This document shows positions 9,021 to 18,579 of a stretch of 64,000 nt of DNA, piece by piece. This stretch comes from Sphingomonas sp. GM_Shp_1 (lineage in GTDB: Bacteria > Pseudomonadota > Alphaproteobacteria > Sphingomonadales > Sphingomonadaceae): contig NZ_JALNUR010000002.1 of assembly GCF_026540895.1 (NCBI RefSeq), positions 186,001 to 250,000 on the forward strand. The letters are read 5' to 3'. How positions within the stretch are numbered: position 1 is the first letter of the stretch; every line of letters begins with the position of its first letter. The notes below the pieces were generated by a model. The model was not told where the DNA came from, did not search any database, and saw nothing but the letters and a program-made list of their open reading frames with translations. The translations under genes were made by a program, and so were the position numbers.

Positions 9021-9420
9021 CAAGACAAGCTGCGCAGCGTCGTGGAGGCTCAACGCCTTACAAGGGCGCTTCATCCGCCTACTAACGGGTTGGTGGGACG
9101 GCAGGTCCTGGGTCGAGAGCAATATATCGATTGGCGAAGGCAGCTACCGCACGTCGGTCGCAGGAGAGCTGGCAGTCCGCCATCGACCCGATCTCTATCA
9201 CCCTGCGGTCGCTCTTTGACATGTTGGGAGTGACCGTTGTGGGCCGAACCTGTCGGTCGCTAACTCGCGAAGGAACCGCAGAAACGTCCCAGTTCTGCCC
9301 GCTCTGGTGGCTGTGGGCAATCACATACGACTGAATGAGCTTAGGCCGGAGAGGCGACCTGCGCCGGCCACTATTGCAAGGCATCTTTGCCGACCGCCCG
9401 ACCGCTGCCATGATGCCGGC
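9021..9420. other. Intergenic region without recognisable gene
   Basis: About 400 bases between the membrane protein at 7707 and the polytopic protein at 9421. Open frames on both strands are short and not protein-like. It contains no tRNA or strong palindrome that I can see. Confidence 0.4.
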
Positions 9421-10419
9421 ATGACTCACGCTATCGATCCGCTCACCGTGTACGACGAAGACCTGTTCGATGCGGACGCGTCGGCCGCGCGTGGGTGGTT
9501 GCGGCGCGTCGGTACCGCGACGGCCAGACAATACGCGGTATTGGCCGCATTCGGATCGTTCGCGTCTTGGATGGCGTTCGGCGCATACGCGGAAGTGTTC
9601 GGGCTGCTGTCCAGCGGCGGCGATCTCTCCAGCGACGCTCAACCCCTCTTCGGGCTTGCCTTTTTCGGCGCAATGGCGATCGCGTGCGTCCTCGGCATGT
9701 TCGTGCTCCCGCGGTGGGAGCCTCAGATCGCCGACAATGGCGCGGCTCGCTACCTTCTACACGCGCGGACGGCCGTCATCGCCACTTCGATCCTGATCGC
9801 ACCTTGGTTCGACTTCAAAGTACCGCTCGCTCTTCTCGTTCCTCTGATTGTCGCCGGCGTATATACGAAATCTAGAACTGAAGCCGGGGGGATCGATCCG
9901 GCCGCGTTCCTCTTGAACCTCGTGTGCCAGTCCACATGGACTTTCCTTTCAATGACCTGGCTAGTGCTGTGGTGTGATATGTGGCTCCACAACGCCAATT
10001 TTCGGCTGCCGCAGGCAACTGCCAATGCTGCACCTTTGATCATGGTCCTAATCGTCTTGTCTGGCTGCGTCGTGCAGTCCGCGATGCGGCTACGCGACCG
10101 CCGCTGGCCGTTGGCTGGCCTCGCATTTGTCGCCGCTGCGATCGGCCTGGCTAACCCAGGCGTATCGGGCCTTGTCGGCGTCGTGCTGTACAAAATGGAT
10201 GTAGGCGGGGGAGTCTTTGACGTCGGGGCGTCGGCGGTGGGGCGACCGGTGTGCGACATGGGCGTACCCGGTCGACACTATTACATTCTCGCCGGCGACG
10301 AGGGATGCACGTTGAAGAGGGCGAACCGCCTGTTGGGCACACTCCGAAGGATGCCCGACCGCGAACGCGTCGCCTTCCTGTTGACCAACCGCGTCCAACC
10401 CGCACCGGCAGCCCAGTAG
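9421..10419 (+). CDS. Polytopic membrane protein of unknown function
   Basis: 332 aa from the ATG at 9421 (an upstream in-frame start is possible, but the extra residues are not membrane-like and lie in non-coding-looking sequence). About seven hydrophobic helices are visible, from AVLAAFGSFASWMAFGAYA through WPLAGLAFVAAAIGLANPG, followed by a soluble C-terminal ~90 residues. The N-terminus (about 40 residues) is acidic and cytosolic. No transporter or enzyme signature is evident. It stands alone between an unassigned pair and a degenerate region. Confidence 0.5.
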   Translation: MTHAIDPLTVYDEDLFDADASAARGWLRRVGTATARQYAVLAAFGSFASWMAFGAYAEVFGLLSSGGDLSSDAQPLFGLAFFGAMAIACVLGMFVLPRWEPQIADNGAARYLLHARTAVIATSILIAPWFDFKVPLALLVPLIVAGVYTKSRTEAGGIDPAAFLLNLVCQSTWTFLSMTWLVLWCDMWLHNANFRLPQATANAAPLIMVLIVLSGCVVQSAMRLRDRRWPLAGLAFVAAAIGLANPGVSGLVGVVLYKMDVGGGVFDVGASAVGRPVCDMGVPGRHYYILAGDEGCTLKRANRLLGTLRRMPDRERVAFLLTNRVQPAPAAQ

Positions 10420-10855
10420 AAAGTGCATCGACGTTCAGGCGTATGACGCGGGTGTCGCACGTCCCGGTGCTCCCAGTTGCGAGTTCGTCCGCAAGGTTTC
10501 ATGATCGGCGTGCCGCCCTACGGCCGGAATGCGAGTCACTTCAGCGGTATGTCGATCCTGCCGAATAGGGCATCCGCCGCAAGGTAACACCTTCCGCACT
10601 GATGATCGATCGGCGTAACAGTGACCGCGCCAGTAGAAATCGTCGTTGGCGCCGCTAGCTGGAAAAGACGGCTTTGTCCCAATCCCCGCCGTTCTATGCG
10701 GCTGCGCCGGCTGGTCGAGGGATATGAGCCTATCCGCCCGAACAAATGACGAGTTTCGGCGAGCGTTCTAACGGAGCTGAACGTTCGCACGTGGGTCATA
10801 GCCGCTTTGCCGTCACGGACTTGTTTTGGGATAGCGTGCCCTGGAGATCGGCCGG
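10420..10855. other. Degenerate intergenic stretch
   Basis: No convincing coding sequence on either strand. Together with the broken sigma-factor tail that follows, it looks like a recombination scar at the right end of the accessory region. Confidence 0.4.
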
Positions 10856-10927
10856 TCAGCAATTCAGGACAAAATAAACAACAAATCCCATCACGCCGAG
10901 AAGGGCAATTGCGAGCAGCGCCCGCGC

Positions 10928-11098
10928 CAACGGCTGATCCGCTACGCCTACATCAACGGTCTGCCCGGTTTCGTCACCCGCGAGCCTGACGGCCTGCTTC
11001 AGACGACCGCACTGCTCGTCGAGCAAGGCGCGTTGAAAGCGATCTATGTGATGCGCAATCCCGACAAGCTGCAGCACCTAGAAGTCCCGCTCAATTAG
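10928..11098 (+). pseudogene. C-terminal remnant of a SigJ-like (ECF41-type) sigma factor
   Basis: The reading frame ending in TAG at 11096-11098 gives YAYINGLPGFV, then DGLLQTTALLVEQGALKAIY, then VMRNPDKLQHL. This is the characteristic end of the SnoaL-like C-terminal domain of SigJ/ECF41 sigma factors (NG-PG, DG--T-AL, I-AIY-V-NPDKL-HL). The sigma2 and sigma4 DNA-binding domains are absent: upstream of about 10928 the frame loses all similarity and no start codon with an RBS fits. Only about 55 residues of a ~300-residue family remain, so the gene is a truncated relic. The 5' border is approximate. Confidence 0.75.
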
Positions 11099-11666
11099 GA
11101 GGTATTGCTTGTAGTGCGGCGGGTACAACGGTCCCGGTGCTCGACAGCGCGCGCCAGGAGGGGCTTGCCCGGCAACCATCCAGTGACTTTCATTAAGGGT
11201 CAGTGGTCGAACAAGCGAACGGTTCAAAACACGAAACGAATCACCCATCTCACAGGCTTTCAAGGGAATGCACGGTGTCCCATCCGGCACGGGTTTGAAG
11301 CCAAAAAAGGGACCGAATTTGGTGTGGGCCACGCGGGGGCCACGGATTAAAGCGCCGGCTAAAAGCTGAGCTTTTCTACGGCCTGCATGAACAGTTGCGA
11401 GTCCTGTAAGCGCACCATCTTCCTGGTTATTTTGATAACTTGGGAAATTTACGAAAATCGTTGATCGTAACGGCTGCCTGCTACAATCGCAGCGAGGCGA
11501 GAATGGGTGCGTAGCTGCTTGAGCGTGATGGCGCCACTTACTATGTTCGGCGTTCGATTTCACTAGCTTCAAGGCGGTTTGAACCGCGCCGGGTTTGCCG
11601 GCGGTCTCAACGCCTGTGACGACGCGGCCATAAGCCGCAACATGGCGAACAAGGTTTCGCCTCAGG
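11099..11666. other. Non-coding scar region
   Basis: Nearly 570 bases between the sigma-factor relic and the FUSC gene. A 234-codon open frame crosses it on the minus strand, but its composition is not protein-like. The stretch around 11575-11610 (GAACCGCGCCGGGTTTGCC) resembles the kind of GC-rich palindromic end seen beside insertion elements, but I cannot name one. Confidence 0.3.
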
Positions 11667-12185
11667 TCACGCCCCCCGACGAAACAGGAAGCGCTCGGAT
11701 ATCCAATGCGCAGCAGCGCCAACGGCGACGCCGAGCAGCACCTCCTCGGCACGCGCCAGCGCGGCCGTGACGATCGATCCACCGGGCGGTACCGTCAGCA
11801 GCACGATCACCGATGTCCACATGCAGACCCGCAGTTCCGGGCGGAGGCGGGCGATGCTGGCGGTGATACCCACCGCCACCGCCAGCATCGCGACCTGCCC
11901 TGCCCCGCGCATCATGATGGCGGCCAGCAACGCCACCGCCACGCCCACGACCGTCGCCGCGATCCGCGACGTCAGCGATCTATGCGTGTCGCCCAGCCTG
12001 TCCTGCGACACGACCAGCGCCGACACGCTCGCCCACACCGGATGGTCCAGCCCCATCCGGTTGGCGATCACCAGCGCCAGTACGGCGGCCGCCGTACAGC
12101 GCGCGACGAAGGCGATCGAGCGGATCGCCTCCGTGCGGGACACGGCCGCGGTCACCCACGACCGCAGGGCAGGCGGTCGCCTCAC
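11667..12185 (-). CDS. FUSC family membrane protein
   Basis: 172 aa. After ~20 cytosolic residues it has paired hydrophobic helices with the FUSC-type pattern: [23 protein letters not shown], the conserved WASVSALVV, and [18 protein letters not shown]/aromatic acid exporter-like domains form part of inner-membrane efflux proteins; this is a short one-domain member lacking the cytosolic domain of full-length AaeB/YccS-like proteins. The start overlaps the stop of the pyruvate oxidase gene by 4 bases on the same strand, so they form an operon. The substrate is unknown. Confidence 0.75.
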   Translation of the reverse strand: MRRPPALRSWVTAAVSRTEAIRSIAFVARCTAAAVLALVIANRMGLDHPVWASVSALVVSQDRLGDTHRSLTSRIAATVVGVAVALLAAIMMRGAGQVAMLAVAVGITASIARLRPELRVCMWTSVIVLLTVPPGGSIVTAALARAEEVLLGVAVGAAAHWISERFLFRRGA

Positions 12186-13906
12186 CGGAACAGGTTGGCC
12201 TTGGCCAGTTCCAGCACCTCGTCGCCGCGTCCGCTGAGCACCGCGCGGGCGGCGTAGAGGCTGAAGCCCTTCACCTGCTCGGCCTGGATCTTGGGCGGCA
12301 TGATGAGTTCCTGAGTCTCGGTGACGACGTCGACCAGCGCGGGGCCGTCATGCGCGAAGGCGTCGCGCAATGCACCCTCCAAAACATCGGACCGCGTCAC
12401 CCGGACCCCGAAATAGCCCATCTCGCGCGCGATCGCGCCGAAATCGGGGTTTTGGAGCGAGACATTCTCGTCGACATAGCCTGCCGCCTTCTGCTCCAGC
12501 GCCACGAAGCCCAACGTGGAGTTGTTGAAGACGACGATCTTGATCGGCAGCTTCATCTGCACCGCGGTCAGCATGTCGCCCATCAGCATGGCGAGGCCAC
12601 CATCGCCCGACATCGACACGACCTGTCGCGCGGGAAAGGCACCCTGCGCACCCAGCGCCTGGGGCAGCGCATTGGCCATCGAACCATGGTTGAACGATCC
12701 GATCAGTCGCCGCCGCCCGTTCATCGTCAGATAGCGCGCCGCCCAGACGGCGGGCGTCCCGACATCGGCGGTGAAGATCGCATCCTCGGCGGCCAGCCGG
12801 TCGATGGTGCGCGCGACGAACTGCGGGTGGAGCGGCTTGTCGCCATCGCGCGGGGTCGCCAGATCGTCCAGCCCCTTGCGGGCCTCGCGATAATGGGCGC
12901 GCGCCTTCTCCAGGAACCGGTCGTCCCGCTCGCCCCGGATCAGCGGGATCAGCCCCCGCGCCACCTCTACGACATCGCCGACCACGCCCAGGTCGAGCGG
13001 CACGCGGCGACCGAGCGCACTCGGGTCGCGGTCCACCTGAACGACCTTCGCCTTTTCAGGGTAGAAGTTGCGATAGGGAAAGTCGGTGCCGAGCATCAGC
13101 AGCGTGTCGCATTCCATCATCGCGTGATAGCCCGACGAAAAGCCGATCAGCCCGGTCATGCCGACATCATAGGGATTGTCGTACTCGATATACTCCTTGC
13201 CGCGATAGGCATGGACGATGGGGGCCTTCAGCGCCTCGGCCAGCGCGACCACCTCGTCATGCGCGCCCGCCGTACCCGAGCCGCAGAGCAGGGTCACCGC
13301 CTTCGACACGTTGAGCAGGTCCGCGATCTTCGCCAGTTCCGCCTGCCCTGGCACCAGGCGCGGGGTGGCCAGCGGCGGGAAGGCGACGGCCCGCGTCTCG
13401 GGCGCGGGCTTCAGCGCGATGTCGCCGGGGATGACCAGCACCGCGACGCCGCGCTGGCCGATCGCGGTGCGGATCGCGCGGTGGAGCAGCTCGGGCATCT
13501 GGCGCGGCTCCTGCACCATCTCGCAGAAATGGCTGCACTCGCGGAACAGTTCGGTCGGATGGGTTTCCTGGAAATAGCCCAGGCCGATCTCGCTCGACGG
13601 GATATGCGCGGCGATGGCCAGGACCGGCACATGGTTGCGCTGGCAATCATACAGGCCGTTGATGAGGTGGAGATTGCCCGGCCCGCAACTGCCCGCACAG
13701 ACCGCCAGCGTACCGGTCGCGGCCGCCTCCGCCCCCGCCGCGAAGGCGCCCGCCTCCTCGTTGCGGACATGCATCCATTGGATCCGGCCCGATTTGCGCA
13801 GGCTGTCGTTGAACGCGTTCAGGCTGTCGCCCGTCACGCCCCAGATGCGCTCCACGCCCGCTTCGACCAGCGTGCGGTTCAACAGGTCGGCAATCGTCTC
13901 GGCCAC
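12182..13906 (-). CDS. poxB: Pyruvate dehydrogenase (quinone)/pyruvate oxidase, ThDP-dependent
   Basis: 574 aa, the usual length of PoxB/YdaP-type enzymes. The N-terminal ThDP pyrimidine domain shows [15 protein letters not shown] and the activating Glu in [14 protein letters not shown], then [16 protein letters not shown]. The central FAD-binding domain covers roughly 190-340. The C-terminal ThDP pyrophosphate domain has the [11 protein letters not shown] motif and NN(S)TLGFV. The family decarboxylates pyruvate to acetate and CO2 with electrons passed to the quinone pool at the membrane. It is the first gene of an operon with the FUSC protein. The call rests on overall similarity; other ThDP enzymes (acetolactate synthase, oxalyl-CoA decarboxylase) fit less well. 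Confidence 0.85.
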   Translation of the reverse strand: MAETIADLLNRTLVEAGVERIWGVTGDSLNAFNDSLRKSGRIQWMHVRNEEAGAFAAGAEAAATGTLAVCAGSCGPGNLHLINGLYDCQRNHVPVLAIAAHIPSSEIGLGYFQETHPTELFRECSHFCEMVQEPRQMPELLHRAIRTAIGQRGVAVLVIPGDIALKPAPETRAVAFPPLATPRLVPGQAELAKIADLLNVSKAVTLLCGSGTAGAHDEVVALAEALKAPIVHAYRGKEYIEYDNPYDVGMTGLIGFSSGYHAMMECDTLLMLGTDFPYRNFYPEKAKVVQVDRDPSALGRRVPLDLGVVGDVVEVARGLIPLIRGERDDRFLEKARAHYREARKGLDDLATPRDGDKPLHPQFVARTIDRLAAEDAIFTADVGTPAVWAARYLTMNGRRRLIGSFNHGSMANALPQALGAQGAFPARQVVSMSGDGGLAMLMGDMLTAVQMKLPIKIVVFNNSTLGFVALEQKAAGYVDENVSLQNPDFGAIAREMGYFGVRVTRSDVLEGALRDAFAHDGPALVDVVTETQELIMPPKIQAEQVKGFSLYAARAVLSGRGDEVLELAKANLFR

Positions 13907-14178
13907 AATCCGTCCTCTTCTTGTATCAGTCGGGGCACAGGGCCACCGTCTTCACGTTGCAAGGGCGAAACGAGGCGGCAACGGATTGGCTTCCTTCGAG
14001 AACCATGATGTTTTTGCAACGTGCCGTGCCAATGATGCATGGCATGCGATGTCGCGGTGATCAGGGAAGCGGGCGGAAGACGGCCACGCCCAGCAGCACC
14101 GGCACCCGCCCTGGACTGACCCCGTCGTCGCTGCTGTCATCCTCCTCGTCCTCAAGCCGATCGACATTCAAGCTACGC

Positions 14179-14217
14179 CTTCTTCCCTCTCCCCTCAGAG
14201 AGGGGCGAGGGAAGAAG
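14179..14217. repeat. Palindromic intergenic repeat (hairpin)
   Basis: Arms at 14179-14196 and 14200-14217 are 18 bases each with one mismatch and an AGA loop. The sequence matches the ends of the larger element at 49637-49845, so this is a solitary member of the same repeat family. The surrounding 13907-14288 holds no gene that I can support. Confidence 0.7.
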
Positions 14218-14288
14218 GGCATATCCGAACGTCGATTGGCCCTGGAAAGCAAAACGGGGCATTCCCATTGGAATTTGGGGAACGCGCC

Positions 14289-15275
14289 TTATGGCCAACG
14301 GGCGTCCGCAAATCTCGACACCTCAGCCGCAAGGTCCCGATCTTCCGGCGTATTTCCCTGGAACCCGCCATGGGGCATGGCCTCGAAGACATGCAGTTCG
14401 GCATCGACATCCGCCCGACGCAACGCCCGGTGCATCCGCACCGCGTTGGACAGGAAAAGGTCGCGCGTTCCCGATTGCAGAAAGGTCGGCGGAAAGCCGG
14501 TAAGATCGCCGAACAACGGCGAAAGATAGGGATGGGAGAGGTCGGCGCCGCCAGCGTATAATTGGTTGTTCCGCATGAGAGAGCCGGGCAGCACCACATC
14601 GACCATCTGATTGACCTGGAAGCTGTCACCGGACTCGGTCAGGTCCACTTGCGGTGACAACAGGATCATCCCGGCGGGCATGGGCATCCCTTCGTCTCGT
14701 CCGCGAAGGAGCATCGCAGCCGCCAGATTGCCGCCCGCCGATCGTCCGCCCACGACGATGCGTGACGGCGCATGGCGTTCCAGCACATAGCGATAGGCGG
14801 CCAGCGCATCGTCGAGCGCGGCCGGATAGGGATGCTCCGGGGGCATGCGATAGTCGACGCCATAGCAGACCGCCCCATGCTGATCGGCGTGCATTCGCGC
14901 CTGCGCTTTGCAGGCCTCACCACCACCCACCACCAGCGCCCCGCCATGAAAATCGAGATAGGCGCAATCCGGCTTCAGCACGGTTTCCGGCGTGGCGATA
15001 TGGATCGTGGCGTCATCGGTCCGGACGGTCTCGACGCTTGCCCGCAAGATGCCGGCGAGCGCCTTCACCGCAGCCGCATATTGCCCGTCGGCGGCCGCCT
15101 TGATCGTCATCCAACCGGCATGATCGTCGGGCAGCGGCATCGCGTAGAGTGCGTTCAGCGGCACCCCATCGTCGTTCACCTGTCGTTCGAGACTGGCGCG
15201 TGCCTCCGGACTGATCGACGCCGGGAAAGGGATAAGGCGGCCATGGACGGCAACGCCGGATTTCTGATCGCTCAT
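14289..15275 (-). CDS. Alpha/beta-hydrolase esterase, hormone-sensitive lipase family
   Basis: 328 aa. The oxyanion-hole motif is present as YLDFHGGALVVG (about 127-138) and the nucleophile as GGRSAGGN (about 177-184), the GxSAGG form typical of the HSL (type IV) esterases. A C-terminal HG in MPHGGF marks the likely catalytic His, with an Asp in GTRDLFL. There is no signal peptide, so it should be a cytosolic carboxylesterase acting on short acyl esters. It stands alone between the palindromic repeat and a convergently unrelated VOC gene; the substrate is not predictable. Confidence 0.8.
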   Translation of the reverse strand: MSDQKSGVAVHGRLIPFPASISPEARASLERQVNDDGVPLNALYAMPLPDDHAGWMTIKAAADGQYAAAVKALAGILRASVETVRTDDATIHIATPETVLKPDCAYLDFHGGALVVGGGEACKAQARMHADQHGAVCYGVDYRMPPEHPYPAALDDALAAYRYVLERHAPSRIVVGGRSAGGNLAAAMLLRGRDEGMPMPAGMILLSPQVDLTESGDSFQVNQMVDVVLPGSLMRNNQLYAGGADLSHPYLSPLFGDLTGFPPTFLQSGTRDLFLSNAVRMHRALRRADVDAELHVFEAMPHGGFQGNTPEDRDLAAEVSRFADARWP

Positions 15276-15448
15276 GTCGATACGCTACTCTCAACGCCAA
15301 CAGCTTTGCGGGCCGGCGCCAATGGGGTCGCCGAGCCGCTGTCACACCCTAGCAGCCCCTCGACCATTCCAACAAATACACGGTCCGAAAGACGGCCGGG
15401 CGCAGAACCGGACGTGCAGGCCCAGCATAACGGCCCTGCGCGGCGCGG

Positions 15449-15850
15449 TCATTCGTAGGACGATATCTCGATCAGGTTGCCGTCCGGATCGCGCACATAG
15501 ATGGAGCGAATGGGCCCCAGCGCCCCGCTCTTGGTAACCGGGCCGAGTTCGATATCGACGCCGCACGATCGAACGTGCGCGGCGACCGCGTCCGGGGAGG
15601 CGTCGGTCAGAAAACAGAGGTCCTGGCCGCCGACCGAAGGGGCCCTGCCCGTGAACCAGCTCTCCTGCGAGCTATGGATGGGGCGCAGATTGATCTTGTT
15701 TCGCCCGAACGTCATGCTGGTGCGCGGCTCGCCGGAATCCGATGTGATGTCCACCCGCTCCATGCCGAGCACGCGCGCGTACCAATCGGCGGAGGCCTCC
15801 ACGTCGCGTACGTTGAAGACGATATGGTCGATGGCTTTGATCGTCAGCAT
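15449..15850 (-). CDS. VOC family protein (glyoxalase/dioxygenase fold)
   Basis: 133 aa from the ATG at 15850; a start 16 codons upstream exists but the VOC fold begins at IKAIDHIVFNVRD. Two beta-alpha-beta-beta-beta modules are visible, the second ending in YVRDPDGNLIEIS, the classical C-terminal VOC motif with the metal-ligand Glu. His7-9 region (DHIVF) supplies the first metal ligand. Family members include glyoxalase I, fosfomycin resistance enzymes and extradiol dioxygenases. Length and motifs fit a small single-domain lyase or isomerase; the specific reaction is not determined. Confidence 0.75.
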   Translation of the reverse strand: MLTIKAIDHIVFNVRDVEASADWYARVLGMERVDITSDSGEPRTSMTFGRNKINLRPIHSSQESWFTGRAPSVGGQDLCFLTDASPDAVAAHVRSCGVDIELGPVTKSGALGPIRSIYVRDPDGNLIEISSYE

Positions 15851-15984
15851 TCGGGACTCCGCAACGAGGCGCTCTGTGCAGGCGTCGGGGTAAACCATAT
15901 CGCAGAAGTCATCGATGGGCGCACCATGGTCGCTGCCCGCTTACGGCATCCTCGGCATGCCCGATCCGATGCCGGTCGATTCCG

Positions 15985-16404
15985 TCAGAACAGGCCGTTC
16001 AGGAATTTTCCCGTGCCGTCCGTCAATCCCACGATCTTATCGGTGGCTTGCCGGTAAAGCTTGAAGTCCAGTTCCGCCTCCGGCGCATCACCAGCCTGCC
16101 CACGAAACGAACGAAGCTGTGCGCGTCCCAGCGGTCGTTTGTTCGATCCACTTCGCTCGACGGCGATCGAGATGCGCGGGGTCTGTCGTTCGGCCGTTTT
16201 CGCTATGCTTTCGCAGGCCGTTATCACCCCCTTGGCCACCAATCCCGTGCCGCCATGGTTTTCGCTCGCGAAGATGAAGATGACGTCGCCAACCTTCGCG
16301 CCTTTCCCACCGTACATCGTCTTCTGGGCGACGAAGACGAACGAGGCCGCGTCGGGGTCGGGGACTTCCGCCTTGATGGCAAACCAACGGACAATCGCGG
16401 TCAT
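15985..16404 (-). CDS. Small protein with a possible PUA/EVE-like fold
   Basis: 139 aa, soluble. The N-terminal half (VRWFAIKAEVPDPDAASFVF, VGDVIFIFASENHGG, LVAKGVI) has the alternating strands and the VGD-IFIFA turn seen in EVE/PUA-like domains, but this is by eye. The rest is basic and unassigned. It is a single gene on the same strand as the TonB receptor gene that lies upstream of it. Function is unknown. Confidence 0.5.
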   Translation of the reverse strand: MTAIVRWFAIKAEVPDPDAASFVFVAQKTMYGGKGAKVGDVIFIFASENHGGTGLVAKGVITACESIAKTAERQTPRISIAVERSGSNKRPLGRAQLRSFRGQAGDAPEAELDFKLYRQATDKIVGLTDGTGKFLNGLF

Positions 16405-16517
16405 GGCCGGATGATATCAGACGGGCCGGTGCCCGCAACCGGCGATCCTGGCCAAGGACGATGGAGCGGCAGAGGGATGACGAGCATCGGACCATTTTCC
16501 CGATTCACCTGGGCCGC

Positions 16518-18437
16518 CTATGTCTCCAGATCGGTCGCGAGGGAGAAGCCGACATAGCGGCCGGCATTGTAGGTCAGGCCCCCCGAGGAGTCGGCGATCC
16601 ACCGATAGCTATCGAACAGGTTCATCACCTGAACGCGGGCGATCACCTCGCGCTGCCCGAGCCGGAGCCGGTGACGCGCGCCCAGGGCGACGGTTGGACG
16701 CGACGGCAGGCGGACGGCATTGGCCTGGTCGGCGAAGGATCCGCCATGCCGCGTCACCTGAAGATCGAAGGACGATCCGCGCCAGCTTTCCGGATGCACG
16801 TCCAGCGCCAGGACGATGCGACTGCGGCTGGTGCCGACCGGGCGCGGGCCGATCGTTCCGTCTTCGACCAATTCCCCGGTGACGCGCGGATCGAGCAGGA
16901 CCGCGCCCGCAACGATGCTGGCGAACGGCGTCATGTCCCCGCTCAACGACCCCTCGATACCGCGATGGCGGACCTCGCCCAACCGGCGGTAGAGGTTCGC
17001 ACCGTCGAGATTGAAATAGGGTTTGCGCACATCGAACACGCCCACAGCCGCTTGCAGCTTGCCCAGCGAGGCGCGCACGCCGGCATCGACCTGCCGCGTC
17101 CGCAGCGCGGGCGGCGCCGCATTGCGGTTGACCGCGATATCCGGGGCGACCTCGCTTTCCTCCAGCCCTCGCGTCACCCCGGCATAAGCCGACAGGCCGG
17201 ACGCCACGTCGATCGAGGCCATCAGGTTGAACAACCATGGCCGGTCGCGCGACAGGATGGCCTCGCGCCCGGGCGGACGGACATGCTTGCGATAATCGGT
17301 CTTCTGGATACCGATGTTGAGGCTGCCCCGCCCCTTCCAGCGCCCCTCATAAGCGATGCCGCCCGTCACCTGTCGAACGTCGTCGGGCGTGCGTTCCGCG
17401 AAGGTGAAGGACGGCTCGGCGATCGGCGCGCGCGTCGCGATGTTGCGTCGGGGCAGTTCGACCGCCTCCGCCTCCCCATAGAGGCGGGCCTGATCGCGGG
17501 CGCGCACCGAGGCATGGAAGCGATGCAGCCGCGGACCGTCCGTGAAGGTGCGGGACACGCGCACCTCGCCGGAAGTGGAGGCATAGCGCGACGGCGGGGC
17601 CGCATAGACGGTTTCCGTGCCGGTGCCCGCCTCGTCCACATCGAGCCACAGGGTCGTCCGATCGCGGCTGACGGCATAGATCGAGCGGAACAGACCGCCC
17701 GCCACCGACCAGTCCCCCTGCTTCGTCCGTGCGATCAGGCCCGTATTGCTGCCGCGTCCGGTGTTGGTCGCCCAGTCCTGCCCCGTATAGCGCCGACGAT
17801 CACGCACGCGCGGCGGGACGAACGCGCCGCCGGTGAAGTAGGTCGGCAGGGCCTCCTCGCTCCAGATCGAGTCGAGGCTCCAGAACGGGATGATCTCGGT
17901 ATCGGGCGCGGGCCGCCACCGGAGGCTGATCCCACCGGAGAAGACCTTCGGCGTGCCCCCGAACCATTCATCGTCACGATAGAGGCCGAACCCGCCCGCC
18001 GCCGACAAGGTCCGACCGGCGATCGGCGCGCGAACGTCGAACTCGATACTGGCGTCGCCGAACGTGCCGGCGTTCAACCGGGGGCTGAGGACCAGGGCCT
18101 CGGGCGCCTCGGGCAGGCGAAAATCGGCGATCCCGGTCGGCGCCGGGAATGGATAGTCGATCGCCGTCAGGCCGACCCGGATGATCGAGCTGTCAACGAT
18201 GCGATAGCTGACGTCCGCCTGCTGATCGATATACAGCCCCTCGATACGGACATTGCCCGCATCGATCGGTGAGAAGCCGCGCACGTCCTCCTCATCGTAT
18301 AGTCCGACGGACTCGTTGGCGTAGCTGACGCCGAACGCGTCCTCGGCCGCTCGCGCGGCGTTCTGGTCGGCGCGCTGCGCCTCTGCCTCACCCGCGAACC
18401 CGAAGGCCGCGAGTGTCATCAATGCCCATTTCCGCAT
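16518..18437 (-). CDS. TonB-dependent receptor (outer membrane)
   Basis: 639 aa with an N-terminal signal peptide (MRKWALMTLAAFGFAGEAEAQ). The plug is recognisable by RGFSPIDAGNVRIEGLYID and IRVGLTAIDYPFPAPTG. The C-terminal two-thirds alternates short hydrophobic strands with charged loops, as in a 22-strand barrel, and ends VGFSLATDLET, a weaker version of the usual terminal aromatic strand. The family imports ferric siderophores and other large nutrients using TonB energy. It lies beside a second, classical siderophore-type receptor on the same strand; no Fur box is evident. The substrate is unknown. Confidence 0.75.
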   Translation of the reverse strand: MRKWALMTLAAFGFAGEAEAQRADQNAARAAEDAFGVSYANESVGLYDEEDVRGFSPIDAGNVRIEGLYIDQQADVSYRIVDSSIIRVGLTAIDYPFPAPTGIADFRLPEAPEALVLSPRLNAGTFGDASIEFDVRAPIAGRTLSAAGGFGLYRDDEWFGGTPKVFSGGISLRWRPAPDTEIIPFWSLDSIWSEEALPTYFTGGAFVPPRVRDRRRYTGQDWATNTGRGSNTGLIARTKQGDWSVAGGLFRSIYAVSRDRTTLWLDVDEAGTGTETVYAAPPSRYASTSGEVRVSRTFTDGPRLHRFHASVRARDQARLYGEAEAVELPRRNIATRAPIAEPSFTFAERTPDDVRQVTGGIAYEGRWKGRGSLNIGIQKTDYRKHVRPPGREAILSRDRPWLFNLMASIDVASGLSAYAGVTRGLEESEVAPDIAVNRNAAPPALRTRQVDAGVRASLGKLQAAVGVFDVRKPYFNLDGANLYRRLGEVRHRGIEGSLSGDMTPFASIVAGAVLLDPRVTGELVEDGTIGPRPVGTSRSRIVLALDVHPESWRGSSFDLQVTRHGGSFADQANAVRLPSRPTVALGARHRLRLGQREVIARVQVMNLFDSYRWIADSSGGLTYNAGRYVGFSLATDLET

Positions 18438-18579
18438 GTCTGCCCCCGCCGCATCCCCTAGCGAGGGACTTGCGGCTTACCAAGATCAAACCGGATCGGC
18501 CGCACTGCTGCATCGGGCCATGCCCCATATGGGGTCTGGATCAGCGCGGCCCCTTCGGCGGGCGAAGAAGTCTCCTGAA

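Noticed and set aside
11078..11782. 234-codon minus-strand frame
   Set aside because: Its sequence lacks any domain, and it overlaps the sigma-factor relic and FUSC gene in the scar region.
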